From Verrucomicrobia bacterium UBA1727 (GTDB lineage: Bacteria > Verrucomicrobiota > Kiritimatiellia > RFP12 > UBA1067), in assembly GCA_002315875.1 (NCBI GenBank), contig DCIL01000022.1, positions 1,651 through 9,995 of the forward strand: a stretch of DNA of 8,345 nt. Reading direction: 5' to 3'. Shown in pieces: positions 1 to 7,031 of this stretch; the first letter of the stretch is position 1; each line of letters begins with the position of its first letter. The translations under genes were made by a program, and so were the position numbers. The notes under the pieces are model-generated. The model was not told the origin of the DNA, did no database searches, and saw only the letters and a program-made list of their open reading frames with translations.

Positions 1-480
1 GGCGAGGTGAACGACGAGATGGCCAATGCCATCTGCGCCCAGCTCCTGTTCCTACAGAGTCAGGATCCGAAGAAGGAGATTTCCGTCTACGTGAATTCTC
101 CCGGCGGCAGCGTCACGGCGGGTCTCGCGATCTACGATACGATGCAGTTCGTGAAGTGTCCGATCGCCACCTACTGCCTCGGCCAGGCCGCGTCGATGGG
201 TGCGGTGCTGCTTACTGCGGGTACGAAGGGTCGCCGTTTCTCGCTTCCCAACGCGCGCATCATGATCCATCAGCCGTGGGGCGGTGCCGAAGGCAAGGCG
301 TCCGATATCGAGATCACGGCCCGTGAGATTCTTCGTCTCAAGGAGAAGCTCAACGAGATCCTCGCCAAACACTCCGGCCGCAAAGTCGATGAGGTCGTGC
401 GCGATACCGATCGCGATCACTTCATGAGTGCCGAAGAGGCGAAGAGCTGGGGCCTCATCGACGAGGTGCTGGGACAGTGA
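1..480 (+). CDS. clpP: ATP-dependent Clp protease proteolytic subunit ClpP (5' partial)
   Basis: This is the serine peptidase of the Clp protease, which forms a double heptameric ring and degrades proteins fed in by ClpX or ClpA/C in the cytoplasm. The reading frame is open from base 1, so the N-terminal part of roughly 45-50 residues lies outside the window; the GTG at 7 is an internal Val codon, not the start, because the family sequence (GEVNDEMAN, compare GQVEDHMAN in E. coli) continues upstream. Counting from that codon, the catalytic triad is intact: Ser63 in GQAASMGA (codon 193-195), His88 in MIHQP (268-270) and Asp137 in DTDRDHF (415-417). The oxyanion-loop motif NSPGGSVTAG and the C-terminal SAEEAKSWGLIDEVL are also present. 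It ends in a 4-nt GTGA overlap with clpX, the classic gene pair. Identification is secure. Confidence 0.97.
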   Translation, partial: GEVNDEMANAICAQLLFLQSQDPKKEISVYVNSPGGSVTAGLAIYDTMQFVKCPIATYCLGQAASMGAVLLTAGTKGRRFSLPNARIMIHQPWGGAEGKASDIEITAREILRLKEKLNEILAKHSGRKVDEVVRDTDRDHFMSAEEAKSWGLIDEVLGQ

Positions 481-1766
481 AGCGCGGCAAATCGCAAGAC
501 GAGGAAGTTCTCTTCTGTTCCTTCTGCGGACGCAGTTCGCAGGAGGTGCAGATGCTTCCCGGACCGGACGGAAACATCTGCGTCGACTGCATCCATCGCG
601 CGCATGAGATCGTGACGATGCAGGAGAAGCGGACACAGAAGCAGAAGGTCGAGCCGCTGCCGCCGACTCCGACTCCTAAGGAGATCAAGGCGTTCCTCGA
701 TCAGTATGTGATCGGACAGGACGAGACCAAGAAAGTGCTTTCCGTCGCGGTCCACAACCACTACCGCCGTCTCGAGGCCCAGGAGAAGGCCGACAAGGCG
801 AAGGGCGGATCAAAGACCGCGCCCGGCGGTTTCGGCGGACGCACCGACGATGTCGAAATCGAGAAGTCGAACATTCTGCTCGTAGGTCCGACCGGCAGCG
901 GCAAGACGCTGCTTGCGAAGACGCTCGCCAAGATCCTCGGGGTGCCGTTCGCCATCGGAGACGCGACCGTGCTCACTCAGGCCGGCTATGTCGGTGAGGA
1001 TGTCGAGAACCTCGTGCGCTATCTTCTGCAGAATGCGGACGGCAACGTCGAGCTCGCCAAGCGCGGCATCATTTACGTCGATGAGATCGACAAGATCGCC
1101 TCCAAGACCGATAACGTCTCGATCACTCGCGACGTGGGCGGCGAAGGCGTCCAGCAGACCTTGCTCAAACTTATCGAGGGGACGGTCTGCCGCATTCCTC
1201 CGAAAGGCGGCAGGAAGCATCCCGACCAGGAGTACATCGAAGTCGACACGACGAACATCCTCTTCATCTGCGGCGGTGCGTTCGTCGATCTCGATAAGAT
1301 CATCAAGGCCAGAAGCGACAAAGGTGCGATCGGCTTCGGTTCGATCGATGAGAACGCCGAGAAGGCCGCCAGCAAGGATAATGACGGACTTTCCGTGCTC
1401 AAGGATGTCAGGCCCGAAGATCTCGTCAAGTACGGACTCATTCCCGAGTTCACGGGACGTCTTCCCGTGGTCACGGTGATGGATGAGCTTTCTGAGGATG
1501 ATCTCGTGAGGATTCTCACCGAGCCGAAGAACTCGCTCGTCCGGCAGTATACGAAGCTTCTCGCCATGGATGGCGTTGAACTCACCTTCGAAACCGCCGC
1601 GCTCAAGGCGCTCGCCAAGAAGGCGCTCGAGCGCAAGACCGGTGCGCGCGGACTCCGTGCGGAGATGGAAAAGCTCATGACCGACGTCATGTACGAGGCC
1701 CCGGGCAATTCCAAGATGAAGAAGGTGGTCGTTACTGAGCAGATGATCGAGCAACGATTAGGTTGA
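477..1766 (+). CDS. clpX: ATP-dependent Clp protease ATP-binding subunit ClpX
   Basis: ClpX is the hexameric AAA+ unfoldase that recognises tagged substrates and threads them into ClpP. The 429-residue protein has the N-terminal zinc-binding domain (Cys14, Cys17, Cys35, Cys38), Walker A GPTGSGKT (137-144), pore-1 loop GYVG (170-173), Walker B IIYVDEID (198-205), the RKH loop (246-248), the ClpP-docking IGFG loop (285-288), the arginine finger in EFTGRLP (Arg328) and sensor 2 GARGLR (389-394). Every working element is intact. The GTG start at 477 shares its TGA with the clpP stop; GAGGTG at 463-468 is a good ribosome site 8 nt upstream, and no later start would keep the zinc finger. A Gly/Lys-rich stretch at about residues 103-125, between the first AAA+ helices and Walker A, is some 15 residues longer than in E. 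coli ClpX. Confidence 0.98.
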   Translation: MKRGKSQDEEVLFCSFCGRSSQEVQMLPGPDGNICVDCIHRAHEIVTMQEKRTQKQKVEPLPPTPTPKEIKAFLDQYVIGQDETKKVLSVAVHNHYRRLEAQEKADKAKGGSKTAPGGFGGRTDDVEIEKSNILLVGPTGSGKTLLAKTLAKILGVPFAIGDATVLTQAGYVGEDVENLVRYLLQNADGNVELAKRGIIYVDEIDKIASKTDNVSITRDVGGEGVQQTLLKLIEGTVCRIPPKGGRKHPDQEYIEVDTTNILFICGGAFVDLDKIIKARSDKGAIGFGSIDENAEKAASKDNDGLSVLKDVRPEDLVKYGLIPEFTGRLPVVTVMDELSEDDLVRILTEPKNSLVRQYTKLLAMDGVELTFETAALKALAKKALERKTGARGLRAEMEKLMTDVMYEAPGNSKMKKVVVTEQMIEQRLG

Positions 1767-1771
1767 AGGTC

Positions 1772-1775
1772 GAGG
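1772..1775 (+). promoter_or_regulatory. Ribosome binding site of panD
   Basis: GAGG sits 4 nt before the ATG at 1780, in the 13-nt gap after clpX, and supports that start. Confidence 0.6.
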
Positions 1776-1779
1776 AAAA

Positions 1780-2109
1780 ATGACACTCACGCTTCTTAAG
1801 GCAAAGCTTCATCGCATTCACATCACTGAGGCCTGTCTCGATTACGAAGGTTCGCTGACTCTTGATCCCGACGACATGGAAGCCGTCGGGATTCTTCCCT
1901 ACGAGAAGATCCTCTGCGCCGATGTCGAGAACGGAAACCGTTTCGAGACGTACGCCATCGCCGGCAAGCGCGGCAGTCACGTCTGCTGCCTCAACGGTGC
2001 TGCGGCCCACAAGGGCAAGGTCGGCGACCGTCTGATCGTAATGTGTTTCGCCCAGATGGACGAACACGAAGCCCGCGGATGGACTCCGCGAGTAAAGCAT
2101 TTCACGTAA
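1780..2109 (+). CDS. panD: Aspartate 1-decarboxylase, pyruvoyl-dependent (PanD)
   Basis: PanD decarboxylates L-aspartate to beta-alanine, the precursor joined to pantoate in pantothenate and CoA synthesis. It is made as a proenzyme that cleaves itself between Gly24 and Ser25; Ser25 becomes the pyruvoyl cofactor. The 109-residue protein shows the hallmark LHRIHIT segment with Lys9, the cleavage site YEGS (22-25), Arg54 and Tyr58 in NGNRFETYAIA, and NGAAAH (72-77). These match E. coli PanD positions one for one. It is shorter than the E. coli protein (126 residues), lacking only the variable C-terminal tail. It lies 13 nt after clpX and 27 nt before the glycosidase gene; no other pantothenate gene is visible here, so its place is best read as operon packing rather than pathway clustering. 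Confidence 0.97.
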   Translation: MTLTLLKAKLHRIHITEACLDYEGSLTLDPDDMEAVGILPYEKILCADVENGNRFETYAIAGKRGSHVCCLNGAAAHKGKVGDRLIVMCFAQMDEHEARGWTPRVKHFT

Positions 2110-2121
2110 GGCCCCAAAGCC

Positions 2122-2128
2122 AAAGGAG
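2122..2128 (+). promoter_or_regulatory. Ribosome binding site of the GH95-like gene
   Basis: AAAGGAG ends 8 nt before the ATG at 2137. The panD stop TAA (2107-2109) lies in the same frame and no other start codon falls between, so this start is fixed. Confidence 0.75.
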
Positions 2129-2136
2129 AAGTTCCC

Positions 2137-4221
2137 ATGATATCTACGGTACTGGCGGTTGTTTTTGCGGTAAGCGGATTGGTAGAGTGGGAGTTCCCAC
2201 GACCTGGAAGTTGTCACGAAGGCCTCGCCTTTGCGGACGGCAACACGGGCGCGCTTGTCTGGGGCGGCGGCGAGACCATTAACGTCACGCTCGGGCGCGG
2301 CGATCTTTGGGATCACCGCGGCGGATATTCCTGGACGGCCGATCAGAGCTACACCAACATCGTCCGCCTCGCCCGCGCCGTGGACGCGAAGGGACTCAAC
2401 GAGCTTTTTTACAAGGAAGTTCCCGCCGGCGAGCCGCGTAATCCGCTCATTCTCGCGCTCGGACGCATCGTCGTCTCCGTGCCCGGATGTGAAGTGAAGC
2501 ACGGCGAACTTGATCCGAAGACGGGACTCGGTGCGCTCGATTTCGTCCGTAAGGCGGGCAAGCCCTTCAAGGTGCAGCTGGCGATGTCCAAGCGCGGTTT
2601 CACGATGAAGTTTCCGGCGGACGTCGCGTTCTCCGCGAAGGCGGTTTCCTCGATGGACAATCCCACCTTCGGCAAGCAGCTCAAGGCGCTCAACCACCGC
2701 GAGCCCGAGAAGTGGTCCGCGGCGGATGGTTCGGAGGGCGGCTTCTTCTGGCGACTGGTGAATCCCAAGGACGCTCCCGTGTCCGTCGCCTGGACGAAGA
2801 AGGACGGCGAGCTTTCCATCGCCACCGCCCGCGGCGAGAAGAAGGCGAAGGCGTCCGCCGACTACGCGACGGTGCGCAACGAGTCCATCGAATACTGGTC
2901 CGCCTTCTGGAAGCGCGGCGCGCGCGTGTCCGTTCCCGATCCCGTCATCCAGCAGATCTTCGATTACGGCATGTATCGCTTCGGTGCGATGACCGATCCG
3001 TCGGGATATCCCGCAGGCCTTCAGGGCCAGTGGCTCGAGGATAACGGGTTTATTCCCTGGAGCGGTGACTATCACTTCAACATCAATGTCCAGGAATGTT
3101 ACTCGCCCGCTTACCGCGGCGGACATTTCGAGAACCTGAAGCCGCTCTGGAAGATGATGATGAGCTGGAAGCCGCTTCTCCGCGAGAACGCGCGCAAGTT
3201 CGTCGGCATCGACAACGGCTATGTGCTGCCGCATTCGGTTAGCGATCAGGGCGTCAACATCGGCGGCTTCTGGACCGGCACGATCGATCATGCTTCCGCC
3301 GCCTGGATGGCTTCGATGATGTTCCGCTACGTGAAGTACTCCGGCGATGTCGAGTTTCTTAAGAAGGACGCCTACGACTTCATGAAGGGCGCGATGAACG
3401 TGTATCTGGCGATGTTCGAGGAATATCAGGGACGGCTCTCGATTCCCCTCGCGCCCTCGCCCGAATGGCAGGGCAGCAACATCCGTCACGCGGTCGGACG
3501 CGATCCGTCGTTCCAGCTCGCCGCGGCCCATCGTCTCGCGATCGATCTCATCGACGCGGCGAAACTCCTTGGCGAAAGTCCTGACGCGCGCTGGTCCGAC
3601 CTGCGCAAGCGCCTTCCGCTCTACACGACCTACCGCCGCGGCAGGAACGCGCCGCCTGAGGTCTGGGGCTCGTCGAGGGACGGATACATCGCTATCTTCG
3701 AAGGGGTCGGACTCTGGGAATCTCATCGTCACCATTCGCACATGGCCGGCATCTATCCTTTTGCCACGATTCCTCACACCGGCAAGGACGCAGTCGCGAT
3801 TTCGCGTACCTTCGACAACTGGATCGAGAAGGGTACTGGGCTTTGGACCGGCTGGTGTACGAGCTGGGCCTCGATCCTCCATACCGATGCCGGCAACGCG
3901 GTTGCCGCGGTTGAGATGCTCAAGAACTGGAAGACGTATTTCAACAATCCCGGACACGGCTCGCTGCATGACGCCTGGTCTCGCGGCTTCACCCAGATGT
4001 GCGGCCGAAGGGACATCATGCAGATGGATGGACAATGTGCCGCGGTCACGGCCGTGATGGAACTGATGGTCCACGAGATCGACGGCAAGGAAAAATTCTT
4101 CCGCGGCTGTCCGCAATCCTGGAAGACCGTATCCTTTGAGAACATTGCGCTTTCCGATGGACGCCGTGTGAGCGGACGCCGCGAGAACGGGAAGGTGTCC
4201 ATCGAATATTCGGGGAAGTGA
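2137..4221 (+). CDS. GH95-type glycoside hydrolase (alpha-L-fucosidase / alpha-L-galactosidase-like)
   Basis: This 694-residue protein resembles glycoside hydrolase family 95, inverting enzymes that release terminal alpha-L-fucose (some alpha-L-galactose) from plant or host glycans. An N-terminal beta-rich domain carries GNTGALVWGGGE (35-46) and GDLWDHRG (55-62). The (alpha/alpha)6 catalytic domain carries LQGQWLEDNGFIPWSGDYHF (295-314), SPEW (441-444), ESHRHHSHMAGIYPF (528-542), TGWCTSW (571-577) and IMQMDG (627-632). The residues matching the family's catalytic set (as in Bifidobacterium AfcA: Asn, Asn, Glu, Asp) are present as Asn315, Asn317, Glu443 and Asp631, with family-like spacing. 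The N-terminus is hydrophobic (residues 2-15) but has no positive charge before it, so export is uncertain. At 694 residues it is somewhat short for the family. An MFS gene follows 2 nt later, suggesting hydrolysis and uptake of a released sugar. The fold family is fairly sure; the exact substrate is not known. Confidence 0.85.
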   Translation: MISTVLAVVFAVSGLVEWEFPRPGSCHEGLAFADGNTGALVWGGGETINVTLGRGDLWDHRGGYSWTADQSYTNIVRLARAVDAKGLNELFYKEVPAGEPRNPLILALGRIVVSVPGCEVKHGELDPKTGLGALDFVRKAGKPFKVQLAMSKRGFTMKFPADVAFSAKAVSSMDNPTFGKQLKALNHREPEKWSAADGSEGGFFWRLVNPKDAPVSVAWTKKDGELSIATARGEKKAKASADYATVRNESIEYWSAFWKRGARVSVPDPVIQQIFDYGMYRFGAMTDPSGYPAGLQGQWLEDNGFIPWSGDYHFNINVQECYSPAYRGGHFENLKPLWKMMMSWKPLLRENARKFVGIDNGYVLPHSVSDQGVNIGGFWTGTIDHASAAWMASMMFRYVKYSGDVEFLKKDAYDFMKGAMNVYLAMFEEYQGRLSIPLAPSPEWQGSNIRHAVGRDPSFQLAAAHRLAIDLIDAAKLLGESPDARWSDLRKRLPLYTTYRRGRNAPPEVWGSSRDGYIAIFEGVGLWESHRHHSHMAGIYPFATIPHTGKDAVAISRTFDNWIEKGTGLWTGWCTSWASILHTDAGNAVAAVEMLKNWKTYFNNPGHGSLHDAWSRGFTQMCGRRDIMQMDGQCAAVTAVMELMVHEIDGKEKFFRGCPQSWKTVSFENIALSDGRRVSGRRENGKVSIEYSGK
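4212..4218 (+). promoter_or_regulatory. Ribosome binding site deciding the MFS start
   Basis: GGGGAAG inside the last codons of the glycosidase gene lies 5 nt before the ATG at 4224. A GTG at 4218 overlapping the upstream stop is the other possible start, but it overlaps the end of this site, so ATG 4224 is preferred. Confidence 0.55.
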
Positions 4222-4223
4222 TT

Positions 4224-5492
4224 ATGAAGAAACTTGATTACAAGTGGACGGCTCTCGCGCTTTTGTGGGTGGCTTTTTTCCTCCAGCAGGGTACGCGGCA
4301 GCTCTTTGGTCCGTCGGTGCCCGCGATCTGCGGTTCGCTCGGGGTGGACAAGGTGGCGGTCGGTATGGTCGGCACGGTCTTCGCGATGGTCTACGGCTTC
4401 TGCGTTCCCGTTGCCGGCATCACCGCTGACCTCTTCAGTCGCAAGTGGATGGTGACCATCGGCGTCGCCGTCTTCTGCCTCGGCATCTTCCTCTCGGGTT
4501 TTGTCGCCACCCTCGGACTCTTAGTGGTCACTTACGGTGTCCTCAATGGCGCCGGACAGACCTTCTATTATCCGTCCGCGACCTCGCTCGTCTCGCAGCT
4601 CCACAAGGAATCTCGCGCAACGGCGATTTCGATTCTGCAGCTCGGACTCTACCTCGGCATCGTCGGCTGCGGCACGCTCGCCGGCTTCGTTGCCGGGAAG
4701 GGCGGTGAGAGCTGGCGGACTCCGTTCCTCGTTTTCGGTGCGATCGGTCTCGCCTGGTCGCTCGTGCTCGTCTTCGCGCTCAGGAACACGAGACCGGAAG
4801 AAGGAGGAGAGGAAGAAGGAAAAAGGAAAAAGGAAAAAGGAAAAGCGGAAAGTGGGAAAATTTCTGAGGCGATCAAGGCGGTTGTTTCGAAGCCGACGGC
4901 GATTTGCGTGACGCTCGGACTTGCGATGATGATCTATGTCGACATCGGCTTCAAGAACTGGATGCCCGCCTTCCTGCAGGAGAATTATATGAAGGACGTG
5001 CCCTCGCTCGCGCGGTGGTATGGACTTCACGCCGTCCTCTGGCATTACCTTGGCGCGATTGTCGGCATCCTGCTCGGCAGCCGCATCGGTGACAAGCTCG
5101 TGAAGGGACGTCCCGGAATCCGTCTTGAGCTCGGCATCGTCGGACTTGGAATGGGCATTCCGTTCATCGTGCTCATGGCCTATGCGCCGTCCTTCTTCAT
5201 CTGCTGCGCGGCAATGCTCGTCTTCGGATTCTTCCGCGGCATCTACGATTCCAATTTCATGGCCTCGTTCTTCGATGTCGTGAATCCCCGCTATCATGCG
5301 TCCGGCTGCGGCATCATGATGTGCATCGCCTTCCTCTTCGGCTCGCTTTCTTCGACGGTGTTGCCGTTCCTCGCGAAGGTCTTCGGCGGTAACATGTCGC
5401 TTTCGATGTCGTCCCTCGCCGGCTTCTACCTGATTGGCGCGGCAGTCATCCTGCTCGCCCGCGTCCGTTTCCTCTCGCGTGATAGAATATGA
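4224..5492 (+). CDS. Major facilitator superfamily transporter, probable sugar or organic anion carrier
   Basis: The 422-residue protein has twelve likely membrane helices in two bundles of six, the size and plan of an MFS secondary transporter. The helix 2-3 loop holds motif A in degenerate form, GITADLFSRK (65-74), with the conserved Asp69 and Arg73. Helices 1-6 lie at about 8-187 and helices 7-12 at about 223-413. The two halves are joined by a charged, low-complexity cytoplasmic linker (residues 190-214, rich in Glu, Gly, Lys) encoded by a purine-only heptamer tract. Position 2 nt after the GH95-like gene suggests it imports the sugar that enzyme releases; this is inferred from context, and the substrate cannot be read from the sequence. 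The gene ends in an ATGA overlap with folP. Confidence 0.85.
   Translation: MKKLDYKWTALALLWVAFFLQQGTRQLFGPSVPAICGSLGVDKVAVGMVGTVFAMVYGFCVPVAGITADLFSRKWMVTIGVAVFCLGIFLSGFVATLGLLVVTYGVLNGAGQTFYYPSATSLVSQLHKESRATAISILQLGLYLGIVGCGTLAGFVAGKGGESWRTPFLVFGAIGLAWSLVLVFALRNTRPEEGGEEEGKRKKEKGKAESGKISEAIKAVVSKPTAICVTLGLAMMIYVDIGFKNWMPAFLQENYMKDVPSLARWYGLHAVLWHYLGAIVGILLGSRIGDKLVKGRPGIRLELGIVGLGMGIPFIVLMAYAPSFFICCAAMLVFGFFRGIYDSNFMASFFDVVNPRYHASGCGIMMCIAFLFGSLSSTVLPFLAKVFGGNMSLSMSSLAGFYLIGAAVILLARVRFLSRDRI
4796..4845 (+). repeat. Purine-only tract with five 7-nt repeats inside the MFS gene
   Basis: Fifty consecutive bases are all A or G. From 4811 to 4845 they form five heptamers: GGAAGAA, three exact GGAAAAA (4818-4838), then GGAAAAG. 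It encodes the linker between the two transporter halves. A heptamer is not a multiple of three, so gain or loss of one unit would shift the frame; the two other frames hit TGA at 4865-4867 and 4909-4911. Confidence 0.9.
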
Positions 5493-6244
5493 CCTCCAAA
5501 ATAATGGGTATCGTCAACGTCACGCCGGACTCGTTTTCGGACGGCGGACGTTTCTTCAAACCTGAAGAAGCAATCCGCCGCACGAAGAACATGCTCGACG
5601 AGGGGGCGGACATCATCGACTTCGGCGCGGAATCGACGCGTCCCGGCGCGACTGAGCTTTCTTGGGAGGAAGAGTGGGCGCGACTCGACCCCGTACTGTC
5701 ACTCTTGCCCTCTTCCCTTCGCCATCCGCCTGCCTTTCTCTCGATCGACACCTATCATCCTGAAACCGCCGAGCGCGCTCTCGCGAAAGGCGCGAACATG
5801 ATCAACTGCGTCCACTCGAAGTCCATTCCCGAAATTGCCGCGCTTTGTACGAAGAAGGGTGCGGACCTCGTCGTCCCCTGGCGGCTTGGATGGACGAAGG
5901 ACGATTGCGGCTATACATTGGACGAATTGAGGACGCAGGGACTCGATCCGTATCTTGATCCGATGATCGGCTTCGGTACCGATCGCGACGAGGACCTTAA
6001 GCTTCTCAGATCGCTGCCCGAGCTCGCGAAACTGGGACGCGTCCTCATCGGTGCGAGCCGCAAGCGCATCGTCAAGAAACTTACCGGCGAGAAGGTGACT
6101 GGCAAGAACCTCGGCGGCAACCTCGGCATCGCGGTCTGGTGCGCGCTCCATGGCGCGAGCGTCGTGCGCGTCCACGATGTTGCGGAAACCGTGCAGGCCC
6201 TCCGCGTGACCGCCGCGCTCGAAGGAGATGCGCCTAATGCTTGA
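5489..6244 (+). CDS. folP: Dihydropteroate synthase FolP, divergent
   Basis: FolP joins 4-aminobenzoate to 6-hydroxymethyl-dihydropterin diphosphate to give 7,8-dihydropteroate in folate synthesis; it is the sulfonamide target. The 251-residue TIM barrel begins with the signature MGIVNVTPDSFSDGG (6-20) and keeps ESTRPGA (48-54), SIDT with Asp87, Asn106, Asp157 in LDP, the SRK motif (190-192) and RVHD (227-230), which together match the known substrate-binding residues of E. coli DHPS. It departs from the family elsewhere: IND is INC (106-107), the MHMxGxPxTM loop is absent and replaced by VPWRLGWTKDDCG (129-141), that region is about 16 residues shorter, and DPGFGFGK is DPMIGFGT (157-164). 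The ATG overlaps the upstream stop as ATGA and has no Shine-Dalgarno, implying translational coupling to the transporter. Most likely a working folate enzyme; a related pterin enzyme cannot be excluded. Confidence 0.88.
   Translation: MTSKIMGIVNVTPDSFSDGGRFFKPEEAIRRTKNMLDEGADIIDFGAESTRPGATELSWEEEWARLDPVLSLLPSSLRHPPAFLSIDTYHPETAERALAKGANMINCVHSKSIPEIAALCTKKGADLVVPWRLGWTKDDCGYTLDELRTQGLDPYLDPMIGFGTDRDEDLKLLRSLPELAKLGRVLIGASRKRIVKKLTGEKVTGKNLGGNLGIAVWCALHGASVVRVHDVAETVQALRVTAALEGDAPNA
6222..6227 (+). promoter_or_regulatory. Ribosome binding site deciding the trmD start
   Basis: AAGGAG within the end of folP lies 9 nt before the ATG at 6237. The earlier in-frame ATG at 6228 directly abuts this site and so cannot be served by it; 6237 is therefore the start, giving an 8-nt overlap with folP. 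Confidence 0.75.
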
Positions 6245-7031
6245 AATCGACATCATCAGCGTTCAACCGCAGATGTTCGACGGATTCCTCACCGAGTCCA
6301 TCGTGGCGCGGGCGGTGAAGAAGGGACTCTGCAGCGTCCGTGTGGTGGACCTCAAGCAGTGGGGAATCGGCCGCTGGAAGAAGACCGATGATCGTCCCTA
6401 CGGTGGAGGTCCAGGAATGCTCATGCGCTGCGAGCCGTGGTTTGCCGCGGTGGAAGCGACCGCAGGCGGTGAAGAGGCGATGAAGGCCGCGATCGCCGCC
6501 GGCACTCTTCGCATCATCATGACCTCTCCCAAAGGCCGCACCTTCACTCAACGTGACGCCAAACTCCTATCTTCAACTCTTCAACTTCCGACTTCAACTT
6601 CCTCCTCTCAATCCCAAACATCTCTGTGCCTCTGTGCCTCTGCGGGATCAACTTCCCCCTCCCCATCTCCTCACCTCATCTTTCTCTGTGGCCATTACGA
6701 GGGTTTCGACGCGCGAATTGAAACGCTGGTCACCGACTTCTATTCGCTCGGCGACTTTGTGATGACAGGTGGAGAACTTGCCGCGGCGGCGATGACGGAC
6801 GCGATCGTGCGGCTCATTCCCGGAGCGCTCGGCGGAGGTCCAGCGGCGACGGCCTCGGAGAGTTTCGGCAGTGACGGACTCCTTGAGGCGCCGCAATATA
6901 CTCATCCGCCAGAGTTCCGCGGCATGAAGGTTCCCGAAGTGCTGATGAGCGGAGACCATGCGAAGATCGAGCGCTGGCGCAAGGCGGCCGCCGAATCGGA
7001 GACCCGTCACCTCCGTCCCGATTTAACCTAA
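6237..7031 (+). CDS. trmD: tRNA (guanine-N1)-methyltransferase TrmD, with an in-frame low-complexity insert
   Basis: TrmD is the SPOUT-fold dimeric enzyme that uses S-adenosylmethionine to methylate N1 of G37 in tRNA, preventing frameshifting. The 264-residue protein begins MLEIDIISVQPQMFDGFL and keeps DDRPYGGGPGMLM (51-63), SPKGR (97-101), CGHYEGFDARIE (151-162, Arg of the usual GRYEG replaced by His), GDFVMTGGEL (172-181) and the catalytic Asp188 in MTDAIVR. Between SPKGR and LIFLCGHYEG the family usually has about 15-20 residues; here there are 45. The extra ~30 residues (about 113-145) are rich in Ser, Thr, Pro, Leu and Cys, encoded by a pyrimidine-rich, partly repetitive stretch. The frame is unbroken. 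The C-terminus ends RHLRPDLT, lacking the last helix seen in E. coli, and a pyrimidine tract starts at the stop. The usual rpsP-rimM-trmD-rplS neighbours are absent. Confidence 0.95.
   Translation: MLEIDIISVQPQMFDGFLTESIVARAVKKGLCSVRVVDLKQWGIGRWKKTDDRPYGGGPGMLMRCEPWFAAVEATAGGEEAMKAAIAAGTLRIIMTSPKGRTFTQRDAKLLSSTLQLPTSTSSSQSQTSLCLCASAGSTSPSPSPHLIFLCGHYEGFDARIETLVTDFYSLGDFVMTGGELAAAAMTDAIVRLIPGALGGGPAATASESFGSDGLLEAPQYTHPPEFRGMKVPEVLMSGDHAKIERWRKAAAESETRHLRPDLT
6567..6674 (+). repeat. Low-complexity insert within trmD
   Basis: This pyrimidine-rich stretch occupies a surface-loop position of TrmD that other TrmD proteins lack. It holds three copies of CTTCAACT (6571-6578, 6579-6586, 6592-6599), then an 8-nt tandem CTCTGTGC, CTCTGTGC, CTCTGCGG (6622-6645), then a C/T-rich end. 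It has no in-frame stop. The boundaries are approximate, set by where family similarity ends and resumes. Confidence 0.75.

Noticed and set aside
1732..4116. A 794-codon open frame on the minus strand.
   Set aside because: It lies antisense to panD and the GH95-like gene, both of which match known families with good ribosome sites; its protein resembles no family and is a codon-bias shadow in GC-rich DNA.
4218..4223. GTG at 4218 as the MFS start.
   Set aside because: It would overlap its own ribosome site; ATG 4224 has a proper spacing to GGGGAAG and gives a typical MKKLDYKW start.
5697..5742. Pyrimidine-rich stretch inside folP, considered as a fourth inserted tract.
   Set aside because: The protein length between ESTRPGA and SIDT is normal for the family and there is no periodic repeat, so coding explains it.
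6237..7031. trmD considered as a pseudogene broken by the insert.
   Set aside because: The frame is open throughout, and all motifs before and after the insert, including catalytic Asp188, are in one frame.
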